Positions 34,361 to 43,173 of a stretch of DNA of 64,000 nucleotides are shown in pieces (positions within the stretch are counted from its first letter, which is position 1; each line of letters begins with the position of its first letter). The notes under the pieces are model-generated. The model worked only from the letters and a program-made list of their open reading frames with translations, was not told the origin of the DNA and made no database searches. The DNA is from Bacteriovoracaceae bacterium. GTDB taxonomy: Bacteria; Bdellovibrionota; UBA1018. A program made the position numbers and the translations under genes. The DNA lies in contig CANFJX010000004.1 of NCBI GenBank assembly GCA_947447665.1, forward strand, positions 62,001-126,000, written 5' to 3'.

Positions 34361-35929
34361 TTAGTGGGCGTCGATTGGACCTTCGATCTTCTTGTCTACC
34401 TTCAAAAAATAGAGTGGGATCACAGCAAAGCCAAAAATAATCAGGAGCGTCCACATCATCTGAACAAAACTCATTAAGAAAACTTGACTCTGAACACGGT
34501 AGGCCAAAGATCGGAGTGCAGCCGTAGTAGGGGAAGTTAACCCAATCTCGCCTCCAAATTTAGTCATCATCCCAGACTGAGCCTGTCTCAATGTCAAATC
34601 AACCGCAGGACTCAATGAACTCACATGGGCCACGACGTCAATGTAGTTTTGTTGATTTTTTCGATCTAAAAGAGTTCCAATCAGCGCAATCCCAATACTC
34701 CCGCCCAGTTGTCGAAATAAATTAAGAAGACCGGCGACCTGCCCCAAACTCTCGCCCCGAAATTGGCCTAAAACAGCGGTATTGATCGGAACAAAGAGAA
34801 AACCTAACCCAAGGCCTCGAACAAGCAGTGCCCAAAAAAGCTCCCTCTCTCCTGATTGAGAACTAAACTGAGTCATTAAATAAAGGCAACTCTCGACCAC
34901 AAAAATGCCGAATAAGATCAAATACCGTGGATCGATTTTCCTCAGCATCGCGCCAATGAACGGCATGCAGGCGGCAGTCGTCAGCGCGCCAGGAATAAAT
35001 AACATCCCTGTTTGAGTCGCATCATAATGCATTGTTGTACCAACGAAAATCGGCAGAATAAAAACTAGGCCAAAAAGCATGACTCCGAGAGCCATCATGA
35101 GGAGAGTTCCGTTTCTCACGACAGAATCCTTAAATAGCCTTAAATTCACAATGGGATCCTTTACCTTCAGCTCCCAATAGACAAACCCCGGAATGGCGCA
35201 TGCCGCAATCGTGCTGCAAATTCGAATCGCAGTCGAATCAAACCAGTCATCCGCCTGGCCTCGCTCCAAGACATACTGAAGGCAGCCAATGCCTGCTACA
35301 AGCAGGCCTAAGCCCACTCCATCAATAGGGGCTGTTTTTTTCTTCTCCTGCATATGAGGCGGTTCTTCGACGTAAATCAAGGCCATGAAAATGGCAAATA
35401 AGCCCAGCGGCAAATTAATATTGAAGATAGATCTCCAACCATAGTGGTCAGTGAGAAACCCACCCAAGGTCGGCCCCAGGGTAGGCCCAATCATGATACT
35501 CATCCCGTAAATGGCACTACCCATCCCCGCCCGTTCACGTGGAAACTGCTCCTGAATCAATGTTTGAGAGGTAGGTAAAAGCGCCCCCCCAGCCAGACCC
35601 TGAATAATCCGAAAAAAGGTGAGAGTCATCAAATTAGGCGCAAAACCGCAAAGGACTGAAGCAAAAGTAAAAATTGAAATACACCCTACATAATACTTCC
35701 GCCGACCAATTCGAGTACCTAGCCAACCAGAAAGTGGGAGGACCACTGCATTGGCAATAATATAACCCGTTACCACCCAGCTAATATCTTCTAGCGTGGC
35801 ACCGAGATTACCCATCATCGTGGGAATCGCCACATTCACAATAGAGGTGTCGACAATCTCTAAAAGCGAAGCTAATACGGCCGTTAGAATAATAAACTTA
35901 GACTGCGCTGAAAGCTTAAACTCGGCCAA
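34361..35929 (-). CDS. DHA2-family multidrug efflux transporter (EmrB/QacA type)
   Basis: This 522-residue MFS protein has about 14 membrane segments. Motifs include DTSIVNVAIPTMMGNLGAT (helix 1), YIIANAVVLPLSGWLGTRIGRRKYY (motif A) and GGALLPTSQTLIQEQFPRERAG. GMSIMIGPTLGPTLGGFLTDHYGWRSIFNINLPLG is the antiporter motif C plus the DHA2 WR.iF.iN.P signature. It would pump drugs or other hydrophobic compounds using proton exchange, with the adaptor encoded just upstream at 35954-36811. Both genes are minus strand, 24 bp apart. Confidence 0.92.
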   Translation of the reverse strand: MAEFKLSAQSKFIILTAVLASLLEIVDTSIVNVAIPTMMGNLGATLEDISWVVTGYIIANAVVLPLSGWLGTRIGRRKYYVGCISIFTFASVLCGFAPNLMTLTFFRIIQGLAGGALLPTSQTLIQEQFPRERAGMGSAIYGMSIMIGPTLGPTLGGFLTDHYGWRSIFNINLPLGLFAIFMALIYVEEPPHMQEKKKTAPIDGVGLGLLVAGIGCLQYVLERGQADDWFDSTAIRICSTIAACAIPGFVYWELKVKDPIVNLRLFKDSVVRNGTLLMMALGVMLFGLVFILPIFVGTTMHYDATQTGMLFIPGALTTAACMPFIGAMLRKIDPRYLILFGIFVVESCLYLMTQFSSQSGERELFWALLVRGLGLGFLFVPINTAVLGQFRGESLGQVAGLLNLFRQLGGSIGIALIGTLLDRKNQQNYIDVVAHVSSLSPAVDLTLRQAQSGMMTKFGGEIGLTSPTTAALRSLAYRVQSQVFLMSFVQMMWTLLIIFGFAVIPLYFLKVDKKIEGPIDAH

Positions 35930-35953
35930 AGTCGACTCCTCCTGCCTTCATTT

Positions 35954-36811
35954 TTAACGAACTCGTACTTTTACATAGGCAGAAAGCCCCGCTTGAAGCT
36001 CATCGATCTCAGCCCCACTCAGTGCATCCAGAGCAATCCTCACCGGGACCCTTTGAACCACTTTGGTAAAATTACCTGTAGAATTATCGGGGGGCAACAA
36101 TGTGAATGTTGAACCTGTAGCGGCACTCTTGCTCTCTACAGATCCCGAGAAAGTCCTCCCCGGAAGGGCATCGACCGAAACTTCGACCTTCTCACCGGAC
36201 CGAATGTGATGCATTTCAGTTTCCTTAAAGTTGGCGACCACCCAACGCTCATCCGAACTCACGAATCCAAAAAGTGGCGTTCCTACAGCAGCCAACATTC
36301 CCACTTCCGCAGACTTACGGGCAATAACTCCAGCCGATGGGGCCTTAATCTTCCCATATTCCAAATTGAGCCGAGCCTGAGTCACCTGATTTTGAAGAGC
36401 ACTGAGTTTCCGACGAAGCTCATTGGCTGTCGCTTCAGCAGTATCAAACTGTTGGTGAGAAACTGCGCCCTTCTTATAAAGTTCAGAAAGACGTCGCTCA
36501 TTCAGTTCAGCATCTTTAGCCCGAGCCTCAAGAGAAGATCTTTCGCTCTCCATTTGAAGCGCAGTATTTTCATAATCGCGGCTATCGATCTCAGCTAAAA
36601 CATCCCCTGCCTTCACTTTCTGATTCTCGACGACGTTGACCTTGACCAGGTAACCCGACACCCGAGCGGACACGAGTACCGTTTTAGCCTGGATTTGTGC
36701 GTTGTCCGTGGTGACATAGAAAACAGACTGGTAGATAAAGTAGACCCCGCCGATGATGGCAGCTGTGATGATGCCACCGATTACGTTTTTTTTGCCCTGA
36801 GGTAGTGCCAT
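35954..36811 (-). CDS. HlyD/EmrA-type periplasmic adaptor
   Basis: This 285-residue membrane-fusion protein has one N-terminal membrane anchor (IGGIITAAIIGGVYFIYQSVFYV) and a biotinyl/lipoyl-like hairpin. The hairpin reads TDNAQIQAKTVLVSARVSGYLVKVNVVENQKVKAGDVLAEIDSRDYENTA, then an antiparallel coiled coil, then APSAGVIARKSAEVGMLAAVGTPLFGFV. The C-terminal beta-barrel part has ERWVVANFKETEMHHIRSGEKVEVSVDALPG. It links the DHA2 pump to an outer-membrane channel; no TolC gene is present in the window. It is the first gene of the efflux pair. Confidence 0.92.
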   Translation of the reverse strand: MALPQGKKNVIGGIITAAIIGGVYFIYQSVFYVTTDNAQIQAKTVLVSARVSGYLVKVNVVENQKVKAGDVLAEIDSRDYENTALQMESERSSLEARAKDAELNERRLSELYKKGAVSHQQFDTAEATANELRRKLSALQNQVTQARLNLEYGKIKAPSAGVIARKSAEVGMLAAVGTPLFGFVSSDERWVVANFKETEMHHIRSGEKVEVSVDALPGRTFSGSVESKSAATGSTFTLLPPDNSTGNFTKVVQRVPVRIALDALSGAEIDELQAGLSAYVKVRVR

Positions 36812-36873
36812 GGTTTAATTTAACTCCCGTGAGTGAAAGTAAATCACAACTACAAAGTAGTTCCAATGAAGTT

Positions 36874-37815
36874 CTACTCGAGGCTCATCATTCGCATCAG
36901 TGCGGCTTGACGCTCAACGAGATCAGAAACCTTGAGATTCATTAATCGTCTGAAGCTGAAATCCTCGACTGTGAAACTAGCCATAACGCTTCCTGCCAAA
37001 ACAGCCCTTCTCAAAAGCCTCTCCCACTGCTTCGGATCAGAATGTGCCAGGTCCCGATGCGCTCCTTGCTCAGCAAGGTACCCCATGACGGCGCCGGCAA
37101 AGCTATCTCCTGCCCCCGTGGGATCAACAACTCTCGCAGTAGGGTAGGCTGGAGCGATAAAAAATCCAGACGGAGTGAGCAAGTTCGCGCCATACTCGCC
37201 TCTTTTAATGATCACGGTGGATGGACCCATTTTTTGAATTTCCATTGCAGCCAGCATCACATTCTTATGACCAGAGAGCAGATAGGCTTCACCCTCATTA
37301 ATTGACAACAAATCAACTCTCGCCAAAGTTTTTCGAAGTTCGGTGGGCTTGCCCGTGATCCAAAAGTTCATACTGTCGCAAGCAACTAACCGAGGTGTCT
37401 GAATCTGGTCCAAGACATTTTGCTGCAGCACAGGATCAATATTGGCTAAAAACACATAGGGAATTTCGCGGTGTCTTTGACTCAAATGGGGATCGAAGTG
37501 CTCAAATACATTCAGGGATGTCGAGAGGGTCTGGGCTTCGTTGAGATTTCTATCGTAAGAACCGACCCAGTGAAACGTCTTACCAGCAGCAATCTTAACT
37601 CCGGACACACCGATCTTGCGACTCGAAAGCCACTCAAGATGATCTTTTGGAAAATCCTCACCCACAACTCCTACAACCTCGACCGGTGCATAGTGAGAAG
37701 CAGCGATCGAGAAATAATTTCCAGACCCCCCTAAAACTGAATCTACCTTCCCTGCAGGAGTCTGAATGGAATCGAATGCTAAGGAACCGACCGTCAATAT
37801 TGAATGCGTTTTCAT
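36874..37815 (-). CDS. PfkB-family carbohydrate/nucleoside kinase
   Basis: This is a 313-residue kinase of the ribokinase fold. It shows VLGGSGNYFSIAASHY with the N-terminal GG signature, ANIDPVLQQNVLDQ, INEGEAYLLSG and DPTGAGDSFAGAVMGYLA, which contains the catalytic Asp and anion hole. The substrate may be a sugar or adenosine-like nucleoside; motifs do not decide. No Shine-Dalgarno is seen. A TTGACA-N17-TTTACT promoter places the mRNA start about 2 bases before the ATG. It is transcribed away from the pilus cluster. Confidence 0.88.
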   Translation of the reverse strand: MKTHSILTVGSLAFDSIQTPAGKVDSVLGGSGNYFSIAASHYAPVEVVGVVGEDFPKDHLEWLSSRKIGVSGVKIAAGKTFHWVGSYDRNLNEAQTLSTSLNVFEHFDPHLSQRHREIPYVFLANIDPVLQQNVLDQIQTPRLVACDSMNFWITGKPTELRKTLARVDLLSINEGEAYLLSGHKNVMLAAMEIQKMGPSTVIIKRGEYGANLLTPSGFFIAPAYPTARVVDPTGAGDSFAGAVMGYLAEQGAHRDLAHSDPKQWERLLRRAVLAGSVMASFTVEDFSFRRLMNLKVSDLVERQAALMRMMSLE

Positions 37816-37823
37816 AGGGTCGA

Positions 37824-37852
37824 AGTAAAACTCGAGGGCACCAGACTGTCAA
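37824..37852 (-). promoter_or_regulatory. Candidate promoter giving a leaderless pfkB-like mRNA
   Basis: TTGACA at 37852-37847, 17-bp spacer and TTTACT at 37829-37824 (4 of 6 matches). The expected start at about 37817 leaves a leader of two bases or so before the ATG at 37815, and no Shine-Dalgarno is present. Confidence 0.45.
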
Positions 37853-37878
37853 GTCTAGATCAAACTAGATGAGCCCCC

Positions 37879-38460
37879 TTAGTAAATAATCTCTCTGGCA
37901 TCTCTCACATCAACGCGCTTATGCGTCGCCAACCGCAGTGCGCTCTTTTCGCGTTCAATTCTTTTCTCAAGAGTCTCGAGTATCTGCTCAAACCCTTCCC
38001 AGCCCAGGCGAGCGGGCATCCAATTCCTAGCCTGATCCTGACAAGAGTGACAAAATACCTTGAGCTCCGAACCCGATTCCCCCTCTAAAAACAAAGCGAC
38101 CCAGGCCAAGTCATCAGTGAACCAGAGCCGTCCGGAGTCATCTGTACTGACCGGCAGTGAGCGCAGAATTCTTTGTTGTTGGTCTGGCTGACTCACCTCG
38201 CGCAAGCCAAGTGCATTGAATGAGCTATTCAAAACCCTCCAGCTAGGAAAGTGCTGCCTTCGCCACCGAGTCAGGACTTCCTCCTGGGTCCATTTAAATG
38301 CACCTAGTCCCAAAACTCCCGAAAAGACGATGTAAGTGAGTCCTATCCATTTCTTAGAGGGTAGCCTGAATTTTTTTCCAAACCATTCCGGTAGAGCCGG
38401 TACTCGCGGCGAAATCCCTGACTTAAAAACAAAATAACCCCAAACATGAGAAACACCCAT
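37879..38460 (-). CDS. Single-pass membrane protein of pilus cluster
   Basis: I do not recognise this 193-residue protein. It has one hydrophobic segment (IGLTYIVFSGVLGLGAFKW, about 39-57), a basic region before it and a soluble C-terminal region with a CHSC pair (FCHSCQD). GAGGTAG stands about seven bases upstream of the ATG, a good ribosome site. Its start is 9 bp from the TadG-like stop. Position suggests it is the last gene of the Flp pilus cluster, perhaps an assembly component. Confidence 0.55.
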   Translation of the reverse strand: MGVSHVWGYFVFKSGISPRVPALPEWFGKKFRLPSKKWIGLTYIVFSGVLGLGAFKWTQEEVLTRWRRQHFPSWRVLNSSFNALGLREVSQPDQQQRILRSLPVSTDDSGRLWFTDDLAWVALFLEGESGSELKVFCHSCQDQARNWMPARLGWEGFEQILETLEKRIEREKSALRLATHKRVDVRDAREIIY

Positions 38461-38469
38461 AAAACTACC

Positions 38470-39093
38470 TCAAAAAAGACTTGGCCCCGCCTGCACTCCA
38501 ACCACGAATGGAGCGATCCACTCGGCCAACCAGGAACCCGAAAAAAAACTAGATTCAGACTGGTCAGCGACTCTGGCCGCTGCAACTCGGGGAGGATGAT
38601 ACGCTTGAATCCGAAACTCATCTGGCCTTTTTCCAATCCACTCTAATGGTTGCTGTCCCGCCTGATCGGGCAGTCCGCGCCGCAGATTTAACTGAGGGAG
38701 CGAGGTCGCTCCATCACCCCACTGCCCGCAGCCTCGTCGGAGAGCCCACGCCGCTCTGCGGGCTTTCCATGCCCAAAGAGCGCCCTCCTGAGCTAAAACG
38801 GCCGCGTGAATTGCCGCCAATAACGGGGGGACCAGTTCAACCCGAAGTAACACCTGCGCTGCCTCAACAGAGACTCTCAGGCCTCGAATCTTAATATTAG
38901 TCGTCTCGATCAAATTGAGATGACTCCGCAGCGCTCGGGCATTTTCTCCGACACATCGATTTAATCGCAACTGAGTTTCAGCATTACTCCGCCAACTCCT
39001 GAGAATACCCCAGGTTCCCAACCCGCACATGAGTATAACCATAAGAATCAGCACCATTGGAAAATGAAGGCTTCCCCGACAACTCTTCACCAT
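38470..39093 (-). CDS. TadG-like pilus-associated membrane protein
   Basis: This 207-residue protein has an N-terminal signal-anchor (GSLHFPMVLILMVILMCGLGTW) preceded by a basic stretch, reminiscent of TadE/TadG pseudopilins. An Ala-rich helix (SVEAAQVLLRVELVPPLLAAIHAAVLAQEGALWAWKARRAAWALRR) follows and the end is hydrophobic. The family call is weak and rests largely on its position: the start overlaps the TadE-like stop by 7 bp. It probably contributes to the same pilus system. Confidence 0.5.
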   Translation of the reverse strand: MVKSCRGSLHFPMVLILMVILMCGLGTWGILRSWRSNAETQLRLNRCVGENARALRSHLNLIETTNIKIRGLRVSVEAAQVLLRVELVPPLLAAIHAAVLAQEGALWAWKARRAAWALRRGCGQWGDGATSLPQLNLRRGLPDQAGQQPLEWIGKRPDEFRIQAYHPPRVAAARVADQSESSFFSGSWLAEWIAPFVVGVQAGPSLF

Positions 39094-39374
39094 TGAGCGG
39101 ACTCCAGCCAGGGCAGATCAACCCGCTCTTCAGCGCCCCCGCAAACTCCTCGCACCTGGACGCCATAATTTCCTCTCGCGTGACCATCACTTTTTGCCCC
39201 CTGAATGAGCCGCTGATGAGCCTTTTCGAAAATAATGTAGGCGCACCTTGCCCTCTCCCACTGAGCCTTAAGCACGAGACCACCAGCACCTAAAAAAATG
39301 GAGAGGAGCAGTACAGAAACAGTGAACTCGACGAGTGACTGCCCTGCGGGCTGGACGGGATGAAGAGTGGGCAA
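39087..39374 (-). CDS. TadE-like pseudopilin
   Basis: This small protein (95 aa) has a short N-terminal segment, then GQSLVEFTVSVLLLSIFLGAGG. The G-Q-S-L-V-E-F run is the cleavage and helix signature of TadE-type pseudopilins (G/..xxE). The soluble part has two cysteines. It lies 5 bp after the Flp pilin stop on the same strand and overlaps the TadG-like gene, so the three are one transcript. Pseudopilins of this class are processed by the TadV/CpaA peptidase, which is not seen in the window. Confidence 0.7.
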   Translation of the reverse strand: MPTLHPVQPAGQSLVEFTVSVLLLSIFLGAGGLVLKAQWERARCAYIIFEKAHQRLIQGAKSDGHARGNYGVQVRGVCGGAEERVDLPWLESAQW

Positions 39375-39379
39375 GAGCT

Positions 39380-39565
39380 TTATCGATGCACAGTGATTTT
39401 CTTATTAATATCATCACGAACTGAGGTCAGCTTAATATTCAACTGAGTACCGATCGACTTAACAATGACCACTGAACCCATCACTACTAGCACCATCAAA
39501 ATCGCGTACTCTGTAAGCCCCTGCCCTCTGCGATCGAGAATCATCTCTGCTTTCTGATACTTCAT
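39380..39565 (-). CDS. Flp/Fap-type major pilin
   Basis: This is a 61-residue prepilin: RRGQGLTEYAILMVLVVMGSVVIV carries the G/QGLTEY prepilin-peptidase site with the conserved Glu and Tyr at +5 and +6, then the hydrophobic helix. AAAGG lies just upstream of the ATG. Flp pilins form Tad pili used in tight adherence and, in some predators, in contact with prey. It is followed by the TadE-like and TadG-like genes. The Tad ATPase, secretin and platform genes are absent from this window. Confidence 0.9.
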   Translation of the reverse strand: MKYQKAEMILDRRGQGLTEYAILMVLVVMGSVVIVKSIGTQLNIKLTSVRDDINKKITVHR

Positions 39566-39746
39566 TTTTCAACCTTTCAATTTTGTTCAATTCTGTTCAC
39601 TCTTAATCCAACAGTATGAAATAAATGAGCCAGAGTTGAGCCTATCGATATGAATAAAGCAGCCGAAACCAGGAGCATCTGTCGGAATTTAGGACTCTAG
39701 AGTGCCCCGCCAATTCATTGACAGATCATTTTAAAAAAAGGCGATG

Positions 39747-39775
39747 TTGATTTTAACTACATATCCTTTTATTAT
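39747..39775 (+). promoter_or_regulatory. Candidate sigma-70 promoter for 39791 operon
   Basis: TTGATT (39747-39752), a 17-bp spacer and TATTAT (39770-39775). A start at about 39782 would give a leader of only about nine bases that consists mainly of the AAAGG-type Shine-Dalgarno before the ATG at 39791. Confidence 0.55.
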
Positions 39776-39790
39776 TTAAAAAAGGCTGCT

Positions 39791-40192
39791 ATGAGACTTA
39801 AATATAGACAAAAACTTTTCATTTTCGACCCTAAAGAGATGATAGTGCTCGTGTTTCTTTTCATCGCAACGACTATTTTTACTTTCACCCTTGGGGTTCA
39901 TCTCGCAAAACAACTCCGAAATCCTGAAAAAATTGACTCAAAAGAGAAAATAAAACCCGTCGAGGCCACAAGTGACGAAATTCCTAGCCAAATTGAGTTG
40001 ACTGAGCACGCTCAAGAAATTAATGAATCCAGCCACGAATCGCTCCAAAAAAGCCTCCATGACGAGGTTGAAAAGATGGGAATCAAACTCAAGTCGGGGC
40101 GCCAGGTTCACTTACCTAAAAACACAAAAAGCCCCGAAGGGGGAGCAACCCAGTTCAGGGAAGCCGGCGAATCTAAGCCCGAGGCTAAATAG
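39791..40192 (+). CDS. Small single-pass membrane protein
   Basis: I do not recognise this 133-residue protein. It has one membrane segment (MIVLVFLFIATTIFTFTLGVHLA, about 17-39) near the N-terminus. A highly charged, probably disordered C-terminal tail follows, containing many Lys/Glu and HLPKNTKSPEGG. A strong promoter precedes it. The cyclic-nucleotide-binding gene begins with the base immediately after its stop codon, so they are cotranscribed and may function as a pair. Confidence 0.6.
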   Translation: MRLKYRQKLFIFDPKEMIVLVFLFIATTIFTFTLGVHLAKQLRNPEKIDSKEKIKPVEATSDEIPSQIELTEHAQEINESSHESLQKSLHDEVEKMGIKLKSGRQVHLPKNTKSPEGGATQFREAGESKPEAK

Positions 40193-41263
40193 ATGCAACC
40201 AACAGTACCACCCGCTAATCTAATTAAACGTCTTAAAAAGGGCGAACTCCTCTTTTCAGAAGGCGAACGATCTAGCTCAATGTATTTGGTAACATCGGGA
40301 GCTATTCGGCTCTTTATGAGAAAAGGTAGTTCAAACGTCGAAGTCGACACCGTGCGATCAGGCCAAATACTAGGAGAGCTGGCGTTTCTTGACGGAAACC
40401 CTCGCTCGCTTTCCGGGGAAGCTCTCACCCCCTGTGAACTCGTAGAGATCTCTGGTGCTACTTTTCTGGAAACTCTCGCGAAAGCACCCGAGTGGCTAAA
40501 GATTCTCCTCAAAACGGTCGTAGGACGATTGAGAACAGCAGACGCCCGACTTCGGCAGCTTGAAGCAGCCAACCAAGGGATCGATTACAACTTTAAGCCG
40601 GGTGGCACCGGTAAGCGTATTTTTTACCAATATTTATCGTGGCACGAATTCATGAAGGTATGTGCCGCGATTCAACTGGAGGCCCTTCGCGCGGGCAAAT
40701 CAGACGTCGAGGGCGTTGAGGTCTTTGTTCAAAACATTACTCTCTATGCACACTCTGTTTTTGGTGTTCCTTCATCGAAAGTAGACTGCTCGATTGAGAT
40801 TTTAGAAAATATGAACCTGGCGACTCGATTTAGCGAAAAAACCCAACAAAAGGCCCGATTTAAAGAAATCCCGTTCTTAGATCGACTCATCCGTTACCTC
40901 ATTGAGGAAAATCGCCTAGAACCTTCCAAACGACACCAAATCTCTGAACGAGGGCTTGCGATTATGAAGATGATCGCTCCCGTCATCCCCCAGCTACCCG
41001 TCAATCCTACCACTGGCTCAGTGACAGTCAACCTGATCGAGGTCAGCCAAAGCGTAGTTGCCGCTCAGCCTGGGGAAAAAGGTTTTAGGCCCGATGATGT
41101 CATGGAGCTCATTCAGGTCGGATTTATGGGTCCTTTACAGGCCAATTCGGCCACCGAAGTTTTATCCACCCTGATCCCCACCGCTTTCCTCGATCAAATT
41201 CGCTTTCTCGAGCCAGTATTCGCGATTCATGCTCTCAATTTACAAAAAAGCAAAGTAAGTTAG
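40193..41263 (+). CDS. Cyclic-nucleotide-binding (Crp-like effector) domain protein
   Basis: In this 356-residue protein residues 10-125 form a cNMP-binding beta-roll: GELLFSEGERSSSMYLVTSGAIRLF, then GELAFLDGNPRSLSGEA, which has the Glu and Arg of the phosphate-binding cassette. A coiled segment follows (RLRTADARLRQLEAA), then a helical domain of about 220 residues that has no classical Crp HTH and no recognised catalytic motif. It may sense cAMP or cGMP and act through protein contacts. It is the second gene after the small membrane protein, without a gap. Its 3' end overlaps the convergent gene at 41260. Confidence 0.75.
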   Translation: MQPTVPPANLIKRLKKGELLFSEGERSSSMYLVTSGAIRLFMRKGSSNVEVDTVRSGQILGELAFLDGNPRSLSGEALTPCELVEISGATFLETLAKAPEWLKILLKTVVGRLRTADARLRQLEAANQGIDYNFKPGGTGKRIFYQYLSWHEFMKVCAAIQLEALRAGKSDVEGVEVFVQNITLYAHSVFGVPSSKVDCSIEILENMNLATRFSEKTQQKARFKEIPFLDRLIRYLIEENRLEPSKRHQISERGLAIMKMIAPVIPQLPVNPTTGSVTVNLIEVSQSVVAAQPGEKGFRPDDVMELIQVGFMGPLQANSATEVLSTLIPTAFLDQIRFLEPVFAIHALNLQKSKVS

Positions 41264-42276
41264 GAACGCGACTTAACCTGAGAGACCAGCTCCAAATTTT
41301 TGGCTTTGAGCTCCTCCACGGTCTTTTCGAGATGCTCACACTGCACCCTAAGAACGGCATAGTCGGCTAATGCAGACGAGCGATCGCCGACAGCAGGAGA
41401 ACTATGGGGGCCATTTCTCAACGATTTCGAGGCCTCCATATTTTTGAGGGCTTTAATTTCAACTTCCATTTCTTCAATTCGCTTAGTCTTCAAAGCCAGA
41501 AGTTGCGTTAGCTTCTCTGGATCGTCCGCACCTTGTTCTACCGCATTGCCCCCTAGCCACTTCGCCCACTTCCATGAGCTCAGATCAGGCAGCCGAAACT
41601 CTCTCTTTTTAGGGTGATAAGACCTCTGGCGCTGGTCACTCTCGAGCAGCTTTCGATAATTAAGATCTCCAAAGTCAGTATACTTCTCCTCACCTGAGGA
41701 CTCCGTTAACGAAACTGGCTCAAGCAGAACGACGTCCATCGGCACCTTTTTTTTGAGTACATCCTCGGAGATCCTACCCGGCAGGCCCAGAAATAGCATC
41801 AACTCGGCCAAGCCATTTTCAGGAACATATTTTAAAATCATTCGATGGGCTCTCGCCTGTAGGCGAATCAACTTCGCCTCGAATTCTGAATTGAAATTTC
41901 CGCTAAATACTCGGTCAGCCAGCCCTGGCCACTGAACGCCCAAGGCTGGACTCAGTCGAAAACTAACTCCAAATACTAGCTTCTCAAGGTCAATTCCACA
42001 TTCGGCGTAAATTGGCTCACCAAGAGGCTTTAAAGCATCTACTGGATCAAAAACTTGAGCAGAATAAGCTGATAGGATCGAGAGATTAATTAGATCTCTG
42101 AGCGCAACCTCGTCGATCCCAGACGGCCTGAGCTGAGCCACCCAGAGATCACTCACTCGACCGAGGGAACGGGTGTCGAAAAATGGGAAATATAAAATCT
42201 CCGCCTTCCGACCCAGAGCACCTGAGACGCCGAATCTAGCAAGGGAACCAACCGGTTCTAAACCAAACTTCTCCAT
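41260..42276 (-). CDS. Hypothetical protein with C-terminal coiled coil
   Basis: I do not recognise this 338-residue protein. The N-terminal 190 residues are a mixed alpha/beta globular region (LGRKAEILYFPFFDTRSLGRVSDLWVAQLRP). A basic linker follows, then a coiled coil (LTQLLALKTKRIEEMEVEIKALKNME and CEHLEKTVEELKAKNLELVSQVK). It has no export signal, so it is probably cytosolic. The start follows the neighbouring gene at 42290-43156 by 13 bp on the same strand, and both may belong to one cytosolic signalling or cytoskeletal unit. Confidence 0.6.
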   Translation of the reverse strand: MEKFGLEPVGSLARFGVSGALGRKAEILYFPFFDTRSLGRVSDLWVAQLRPSGIDEVALRDLINLSILSAYSAQVFDPVDALKPLGEPIYAECGIDLEKLVFGVSFRLSPALGVQWPGLADRVFSGNFNSEFEAKLIRLQARAHRMILKYVPENGLAELMLFLGLPGRISEDVLKKKVPMDVVLLEPVSLTESSGEEKYTDFGDLNYRKLLESDQRQRSYHPKKREFRLPDLSSWKWAKWLGGNAVEQGADDPEKLTQLLALKTKRIEEMEVEIKALKNMEASKSLRNGPHSSPAVGDRSSALADYAVLRVQCEHLEKTVEELKAKNLELVSQVKSRS

Positions 42277-42289
42277 TCACGCATCCTCC

Positions 42290-43156
42290 CTAAATGAAGC
42301 CTAGCTCCCCAAAAATGCTCGGGGTCGACGACTTTCGATCCCTCACTAGACTTCTAATCCTGAGCAATCGCTCTTGGATTTTCTTTGTTACCCGCGATGA
42401 GCTATTAGCAACACCAACAGCTAGCACCGTCTCATCACCCTTTCCTTCGAAGCGACTGAGGACTAATTCAATGAGCTCTTCAATTTCTGCAGGAAAATTA
42501 GATTTAAACCGCAAATCATAAGAGTCCTCAGTAGCAACCATGAAAACAAAGTCGCGAAGACGTTTGATGAAATCGAGGTTAAAATACCCCAAATGCAGGG
42601 CAAGAAAAACAACCAGGCCAGAGAGCCCGATGGATCTCTCCAGACGCTTGGAGCCCCTCACTTTTGCCTGGCATAGGAGATCGACTGGAATTTTGCCGCA
42701 TAATTCATATACCAAGACAGAAACGAAATACAATTCCAGGCCAATAGCAAGGTTTTGATCCTGACACCAAAAGCGTGAAAGAATTTGTAACACTGAATCA
42801 GACTGTTCAAAGGGAGACATCCCTAGAGTGACTCCTCGAAAAATGGGTACTTTAGCTAGATCTCTTCCGATCTCCTGCTGACTCAGGAGACTCTGCAATG
42901 AAACAGCTGCGTCCTTCGCAAATTCGATAGAAGATATGAACCTTGATAAATAAAGAAAATCGTAGCCTCGGAGTCTTTCGAGGTCCTCAGGGGAAAAAAA
43001 ATCCAACACCCCTTTGACAGCAATGAGTTCCTTCTTTTTTTTTATTAAAACGTAAGCAGGGACAAAATTAATAGAATAGGGCTGAACGGTTTTGAAGCTG
43101 ACTCTTTTTAATTTTTTTCCAATCTCGTAAGGGATATTTTTATCTTTAAAGTCCAT
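42290..43156 (-). CDS. Hypothetical protein, cytosolic helical
   Basis: I do not recognise this 288-residue protein. The N-terminal part (PAYVLIKKKKELIAVKGVLDFFSPEDLERLRGYDFLYLS) looks like a small alpha/beta domain. The middle and C-terminal parts are helical, with one moderately hydrophobic helix (IGLSGLVVFLALHLGYFNLDFI) that may be a buried core. Conserved-looking residues (GMSPFEQSD) give no family. It precedes the coiled-coil gene and follows the opp operon on the same strand, so read-through from either side is possible. Confidence 0.55.
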   Translation of the reverse strand: MDFKDKNIPYEIGKKLKRVSFKTVQPYSINFVPAYVLIKKKKELIAVKGVLDFFSPEDLERLRGYDFLYLSRFISSIEFAKDAAVSLQSLLSQQEIGRDLAKVPIFRGVTLGMSPFEQSDSVLQILSRFWCQDQNLAIGLELYFVSVLVYELCGKIPVDLLCQAKVRGSKRLERSIGLSGLVVFLALHLGYFNLDFIKRLRDFVFMVATEDSYDLRFKSNFPAEIEELIELVLSRFEGKGDETVLAVGVANSSSRVTKKIQERLLRIRSLVRDRKSSTPSIFGELGFI

Positions 43157-43173
43157 TTAAATAGCCTTATAAA

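Noticed and set aside
38343..38636. Minus-strand ORF spanning the 38.46-kb junction
   Set aside because: Overlaps two better-supported genes and starts without a ribosome site.
38984..39289. Minus-strand ORF overlapping the TadE-like and TadG-like genes
   Set aside because: It lies in a different frame from both recognisable pilus genes.
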